Source: Bacteroidota bacterium
Lineage (GTDB): Bacteria > Bacteroidota > Bacteroidia > AKYH767-A > OLB10
Reading direction: 5' to 3'
Length of the DNA stretch: 64,000 nt
Assembly: GCA_016717325.1 (NCBI GenBank)
Contig: JADKFV010000029.1
Span: forward strand, 1-64,000
Positions 59,808-64,000 of this stretch are shown piece by piece. A model generated the notes under the pieces. It did not search any database. It was not told where the DNA came from and worked only from the letters and a program-made list of their open reading frames with translations. The number at the start of each line of letters is the position of its first letter. Position 1 is the first letter of the stretch. The translations under genes and the position numbers were made by a program.

Positions 59808-60458
59808 CTATGATTTATCCGGCAACATCGGCACAAACCGAAACTTCTCAAATTCGCTCGAAGTAATTTTGCCATCCATATCTTTAACTACCAAAGTCAT
59901 TATTTGATCATCCATTCCTACGGGAATAATCATCCGGCCTCCGGGTTTCAGTTGGTCTATCAATGCTTTTGGAATATTGGGGGCACCACATGTAACTATT
60001 ATTTTATCGTAAGGTGCAAACATTGGTTCACCTTTAAATCCATCGCCATAAAACAACTTCGGGCTGTAGCCCAATGCCTCTATCAGTTTAGGTGGATAAT
60101 CGTATAACTCACGCTGCCGCTCTACCGAATAGACCCGTGCACCCATCTTACATAGCACACACGTTTGAAAACCCGAACCGGTACCAATTTCCAACACCTT
60201 TTCGCCACGTTTTATTTCCAGCATTTGCGTTTGGTACGCCACTGTATAGGGTTGCGAAATTGTTTGCCCCGCACCTATTGGAAAAGCCTTGTCCTGATAG
60301 GCAAACTCCAAAAAGGCCTTATCCATAAACATATGCCGCGGTATAGCATTTATAGCCTGCAATACATCAGTACTCACAATACCTTTAGCGCGCAACTCAT
60401 CGCACAATTTTTTACGCATGCCCTGATGCCTGAATGTATCCGTTATTTTTATCGCCAT
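59808..60458 (-). CDS. pcm: Protein-L-isoaspartate O-methyltransferase
   Basis: A 216-residue repair methyltransferase that methylates isoaspartyl residues of damaged proteins. It has AINAIPRHMFMDKAFLEFAY, GAGQTISQPYTVAYQTQML (the family's GQTISxPY), the SAM motif VLEIGTGSGFQTCVL, VYSVERQRELYDY, and the C-terminal LKPGGRMIIPVG. The start MAIKITDTFRHQGMRKKLCD is normal. It is divergent from the truncated oxidoreductase at 60504. Confidence 0.96.
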   Translation of the reverse strand: MAIKITDTFRHQGMRKKLCDELRAKGIVSTDVLQAINAIPRHMFMDKAFLEFAYQDKAFPIGAGQTISQPYTVAYQTQMLEIKRGEKVLEIGTGSGFQTCVLCKMGARVYSVERQRELYDYPPKLIEALGYSPKLFYGDGFKGEPMFAPYDKIIVTCGAPNIPKALIDQLKPGGRMIIPVGMDDQIMTLVVKDMDGKITSSEFEKFRFVPMLPDKS

Positions 60459-60485
60459 GAGTAAATTGCCACTATCTTTTTTTTA

Positions 60486-61241
60486 AAATATTGCGGCGCT
60501 GCCATGGCGGGCCGCCACATCTTTATCGAAAAGCCTGTAACCGCCACAGTGAAAGAAGCACGCGAACTCATAAAAATTATTGACGAAGCCAATGTAAAAG
60601 TACAGGTGGGCCATGTAGAACGCTTCAATCAGGCATTCATGGCCGTGCAAAGCAGCATCATCAATCCCATGTTTATCGAAACACACCGCCTGGCACAATT
60701 CAACCCGCGTGGCACTGATGTATCAGTTGTACTCGACCTTATGATACACGATATCGACATTGTACTCCACACCGTAAAATCGCCCGTAAAAAAAATATAT
60801 GCCAACGGTGTAGCCATTGTAAGCAATACCCCCGACATAGCAAATGCCCGTATCGAATTTGCAAATGGCTGCGTGTGCAACCTCACTGCCAGCCGTATAT
60901 CCATGAAAAATATGCGCAAGTCGCGCTTCTTTCAAAGCGAGGCATACATCAGTGTCGACTTCCTCGAAAAAAAATGTGAGATAATAAAAATACAACCCAC
61001 ACCCGCAGACCTCAACGACCCATTCGCAATGGTGATAGACTTGCCAAACGATAAAGGCAGCCGCCTCATAAGCGTAGAACATCCGCCCATACAAGAAGTA
61101 AACGCCATAAAGCACGAACTCACCCTGTTTGCCCACAGCATAAACAACAACACAACACCCGTAGTAAGCCTTGCCGATGGTGTGCGCGTATTAGAAACAG
61201 CACAACAAATTATCGACCGCCTGCAAACTATAAACGTGTAA
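60486..61241 (+). pseudogene. Gfo/Idh/MocA oxidoreductase without its Rossmann domain
   Basis: The reading starts at IAALPWRAATS-like codons around 60486 and becomes typical at GRHIFIEKPVTATVKEAREL, the end of the NAD-binding domain. The C-terminal catalytic/substrate domain is complete: VQVGHVERFNQAFMA, LDLMIHDIDIVLH (with the conserved HD) and PTPVVSLADGVRVLETAQQI-like end. About 85 N-terminal residues, including the GxGxxG nucleotide site, are missing. In Bacteroidota this gene is often next to pcm, so a deletion at the junction (60480) is likely. An ATG at 60504 would give a 245-residue protein unlikely to bind NAD. Confidence 0.82.
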
Positions 61242-61736
61242 AGCCTATCAGGCAATAACAACAAATTAAAAAAAAAAATTTCAAAATACTTTTTATTGCG
61301 GGGGCTGGTGAGCCCTCCGTTTGCAGATGGCTTTAGCCATTTGCAATAAAATACGCTTCGCATGTTGCCACATTACTTTCTTCTCTTTTACAAATTGATA
61401 ATCCGGTTTTATCAAACCTACAAAAAAAAAGAACTATTTATGATGGTATGCCGTTCTCAAAATTAATTGAGCATTGCATGCGAATAAATAATTTCTCAAA
61501 TATGTTGTAGCACCTTATTATTAATATATTTGTTGCACGTTTATCCTCAAATTGACTTTACAAATTTATAATACGCTGTGGATATACGCAACTGCCTCTC
61601 AAACTAACACAATTCTATAAACTATTGATAATAAAACACTTGAAAAAATTTGAAAGCCTTAAATGCAGATGTAGTACAAAAAAATTTTCGTTAATCCACG
61701 AGTTAGCTGCAACCATATCGAGACAACATACAGACG
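61242..61736. other. Intergenic region with structured element
   Basis: Starts after the oxidoreductase and contains the structured element at 61291-61351. Its right end (GTTAGCTGC at 61702-61710, on this strand) resembles the boundary of a cassette that begins with the HNH gene. No coding frame seen. Confidence 0.5.
61291..61351. other. Nested hairpin structure, terminator- or REP-like
   Basis: TTTTATTGC (61291-61299) is the perfect complement of GCAATAAAA (61343-61351). Inside are GGGCT/AGCCC (61302-61315) and ATGGC/GCCAT (61327-61340), giving two hairpins closed by a 9-bp stem. An alternative pairing joins TTTGCAGATGGC with GCCATTTGCAA. It lies 50 nt after the oxidoreductase stop and could end its transcript. 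Confidence 0.5.
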
Positions 61737-62491
61737 ATGAAATTGATAGAAAATAAAATACAACTGCTTAAAAATATAGACACATTAGAGGGCTATTTGA
61801 CAGAGGGAAATGACTTTTCAAATAGTGAAGCAAAATCATTAGTAAAACGTGGAACTTGTTTTGTTGCTTATACCATAGATAAAGAATTACGTTTTGCACC
61901 AAGTCGATTTATTGGATATTTAAATAACAAACTTGACAAACATTCAGCTTCGGCAGACAAAGACGGAAGAGAAACAAATAAAGCAATTATTAAAATACTT
62001 GAAGCCAAACCATTGCCCAATGAAAAACTAAACTTAAAGTATTTAAACTACTGCAATAGAATTGGAATAGAACCAAGTGAAAAAGGTTCATTTGGAGTAG
62101 AAAGAAAATTTTGGCAATTAAAATTGATAAAGAATTTGATAACAACATTGAACTCACGGATGAATTTCCAGAAGGTAAAATTGTTGAAAGGACACATAAA
62201 GCAAGAGAAAGAAATACCCAAGTTGTTATTTTAGCGAAAGAGAACTTTAAAAAACAAAACGGAAAATTGTATTGTCAAGTTTGTGGGTTTGACTTTGAAA
62301 AAACGTATGGAAGCATTGGAGTGAATTTTATTGAAGGACACCATACAATTGCAGTTAGTGAGATGAAAGAAGAACACAAAACAAAAGTAGAAGATATTGC
62401 AATGCTTTGTGCTAATTGCCATAGAATGGTACATAAAAAAAGACCTTGGTTGACAATGAAAGATTTGAACAAACTTGTAAATAGAAAATAA
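61737..62491 (+). CDS. HNH endonuclease-type protein (one frameshift)
   Basis: About 250 residues. The N-terminal part (frame 1) has KSLVKRGTCFVAYTIDKELR and RFAPSRFIGYLNNKLDKHSA; the C-terminal part (frame 2) is an HNH nuclease with CQVCGFDFEKTYGSIG, NFIEGHHTIAVSEM and IAMLCANCHRMVHKKRP, i.e. the two zinc cysteine pairs and the HH...N...H active site, as in McrA-like restriction enzymes. The shift is in the A4 run at 62106-62109; one more A gives GVERKILAIKIDKEF. It stands alone, preceded by GTTAGCTGC and followed by a GCTAACA palindrome. A restriction-type role is probable. Confidence 0.82.
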
Positions 62492-62500
62492 AATGGCTGA

Positions 62501-62640
62501 CAGCTAACATGGGTTTGGCAAAAGTGGGGCTTTAGTACTAGGCTGAACATTTGTACTTTCTATTAGCTTTTGTACTAAATTTGAACTTTAGTACTTTCTA
62601 AACCCCACCTTCGCCAAGCCCAAAAACGTCAGGATGTGAA
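62501..62640 (+). repeat. Long imperfect palindrome after the HNH gene, attC-like
   Basis: Starts GCTAACAT at 62503. The arms GGGTTTGGCAAAAGTGGGGC (62511-62539) and its partner (62590-62621, ending CGCCAAGCCC) pair over about 28 positions with several mismatches, each arm closing with AGTACT; the loop contains GTACT repeats and CTGAAC/TTGAAC. The same organisation (GCTAAC, long arms, loop with TGAAC) is found at 8911-9036. Confidence 0.5.
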
Positions 62641-62798
62641 AAAACCTACCTTTTAAAAATTTTGGCGGCCGAAACAGCTTCGTAACGGTGACCATATACG
62701 ATTTGTGGCGTTTTTAACGGGGGTTGTTTTTTACGCTGCTACACTATGCTCGTGAAATTGAATGCGTAGAAATTGATGTAATGCGGTCGTTTTTGATT

Positions 62799-64000
62799 TT
62801 AGCCGTGAAATCCTTGTGTAGTCAGGATTCCAGTTTTTAGTTTCTCTAACAGTGGCTGTATACCTAGTATGTTGATTGTGCGCTTGATGTTGTAAACTGT
62901 CATGATGAGGCTCCATTCGCCATTTACTTTTTCTAATCCTTTCAAGTTTGTGTAGTAATATCCCCATACTCGTTTTATTGTACCAAATATGTGTTCGTTT
63001 ATTTCTTGTCGCTTGCGGTATGTTTCCTTGTGGCTGTTATAGCGAGCATTGTTGGCTTCAACTTCGGCAGCAAACTCACTGCGTTCTATTTCGCGGCCTC
63101 CTTTGGCGCGCCCTGTGCACAGGTGTTTTGCAGGGCAGGTTTACATTTTGGTGTACGGTATTTTTTTAAATTGGTAAGTATCGCGCTCGCGCGATTTGCG
63201 ATGCCATGTGCCTGTGGTTGTTAGTGTTGCGCCTTGTGGACATGTATATGTATCGGTGCTTTCATCGTATACAAACTTAGTTACTACGTAATCGGGGTGG
63301 TGCCATGCTCGTTGCTGTTTACTATTTCGGGTGGTGCTACTATGGTTACTATGCCGGCATTGGTGGCCTGCTGTATTTGCCGGCCGTTGTGGTATCCCTT
63401 ATCTACTATAGCTGTATACGTTGATACATCCATATTTTGCTTTGCTTCGGTGGCAATATCGGTAAGGGCGTTTCTGTCGTTACGGTTTATGGTGTGTGTG
63501 GCAGCTACAAGTTTGTGCTTATCGTCAACGGCTGCTTGTGTGTTGTAGGCTACTTCTACTACCTGGCCTTGTATGAGCAATGCGCGTGCATCGGCATCGG
63601 TGGTGCTTATCTGCGTGTCGCCACTTTCTTTTAATTCTGTTTCCAGTGTTTCATAAAATATTTTTCGCGCTGCAAGTTGCTCAATCTTTTTGGTAATGTT
63701 TGTGATTTTTATCTCGTCTTCGGCTGCATCGCATTTATCCAATTGTGCCATATATTCACTTATTTTATTTTCAATGAATGTAAAGTGGCGCTCAATTTTT
63801 TCTGCGAATAATTATTTTTCTTGCTGTTGTGGGCGCGTATTTTGGTCCCATCTATTGCAATAAGCTCTCCTCCTATTAAGTCAATGTCTTTAAGAAAACT
63901 TACAAATAACTTGAACGTATTGCGCAATGCCTTTGGGTTGTCCTTACGAAAATCGGCAATGCTATGGTAGCTCGGTATCAACTTGCCACAGAGCCATTGC
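62799..64000 (-). mobile_element. IS1182-family transposase, frameshifted, cut by window edge
   Basis: Minus-strand pieces join into one transposase: QWLCGKLIPSYHSIADFRKD, LIGGELIAIDGTKIRAHNSK (DDE region), MAQLDKCDAAEDEI, TDADARALLIQGQVVEVAYN, AIVDKGYHNGRQIQQAT, TCPQGATLTTTGTWHRKSRE, CPAKHLCTGRAKGG, RQEINEHIFGTIKRVWGYYY and TVYNIKRTINILG, ending in a stop at 62799-62801. This order is that of IS1182-type DDE transposases. At least three frameshifts occur (near 63790, 63285 and 63140). The 5' end is outside the window. The inverted repeat was not located. Confidence 0.88.

Noticed and set aside
63234..63634. Long plus-strand ORFs in the right-hand part
   Set aside because: They are the shadow of the minus-strand IS1182 transposase; the cysteine-rich products reflect the opposite strand.

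Overview
The window is AT-rich chromosomal DNA from a member of the Bacteroidota, probably a Chitinophagales- or Sphingobacteriales-like lineage; the order is a guess. The evidence is several secreted proteins with type IX secretion (T9SS) C-terminal sorting domains, a TonB receptor with a carboxypeptidase-like N-domain, promoters of the TTTG-N19-TAnnTTTG type, a lack of Shine-Dalgarno sites, menaquinone synthesis by the futalosine route (mqnE), and a PyrR-PyrB pair.

Layout. (1) 1-9.8 kb is an accessory island. It begins in a decayed 3' end of mnmE and then holds broken and chimeric pieces of XRE, RhuM, restriction-modification and zinc-ribbon genes, a frameshifted rmuC, KilA-N and Bro-N antirepressor-type genes, and an intact overlapping pair (DUF4062 plus an AlbA/Schlafen-like ATP-binding protein) bracketed by ~364-bp direct repeats. 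(2) 9.9-30 kb is mostly housekeeping: pyrB-pyrR, a DoxX-thioredoxin protein, folP, a Cas4-like nuclease, rlmI, a TSUP permease, pabA/trpG, ridA, a CotH-type secreted protein, priA, an M43 metalloprotease, mqnE, a universal stress protein and two DUF1573 proteins. (3) 30.2-33.8 kb is a polyphosphate cluster, sixA-ppk1-ppx. (4) 33.8-44.4 kb encodes cell-surface functions: a TonB receptor, three T9SS cargo proteins and a PhoR/PhoB-like two-component system. (5) 44.7-54.7 kb is the most striking segment: a dissolved-inorganic-carbon cassette (SulP permease, beta-carbonic anhydrase, DabA, DabB) lies between a T9SS gene and a deleted copy of that same gene. (6) 54.8-64 kb has a phosphodiesterase-like protein, DUF4241, an amidohydrolase, pcm, a 5'-truncated oxidoreductase, an HNH nuclease in a cassette-like unit, and an IS1182-type transposase cut by the window edge.

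About twenty single-base frameshifts interrupt otherwise conserved genes (rmuC, rlmI, priA, mqnE, sixA, ppx, dabA, dabB and others). Most lie in A or T runs, so many are probably sequence errors; I report such genes as single units spanning the shift. Truly decayed fragments (mnmE, RhuM, XRE, the T9SS gene copy, the oxidoreductase) are marked as pseudogenes.

How the parts work together: carbonic anhydrase, SulP and DabA/DabB would jointly supply bicarbonate. SixA, Ppk1 and Ppx would make and turn over polyphosphate and share one promoter. The island genes look like defence and phage-related functions that have repeatedly recombined.
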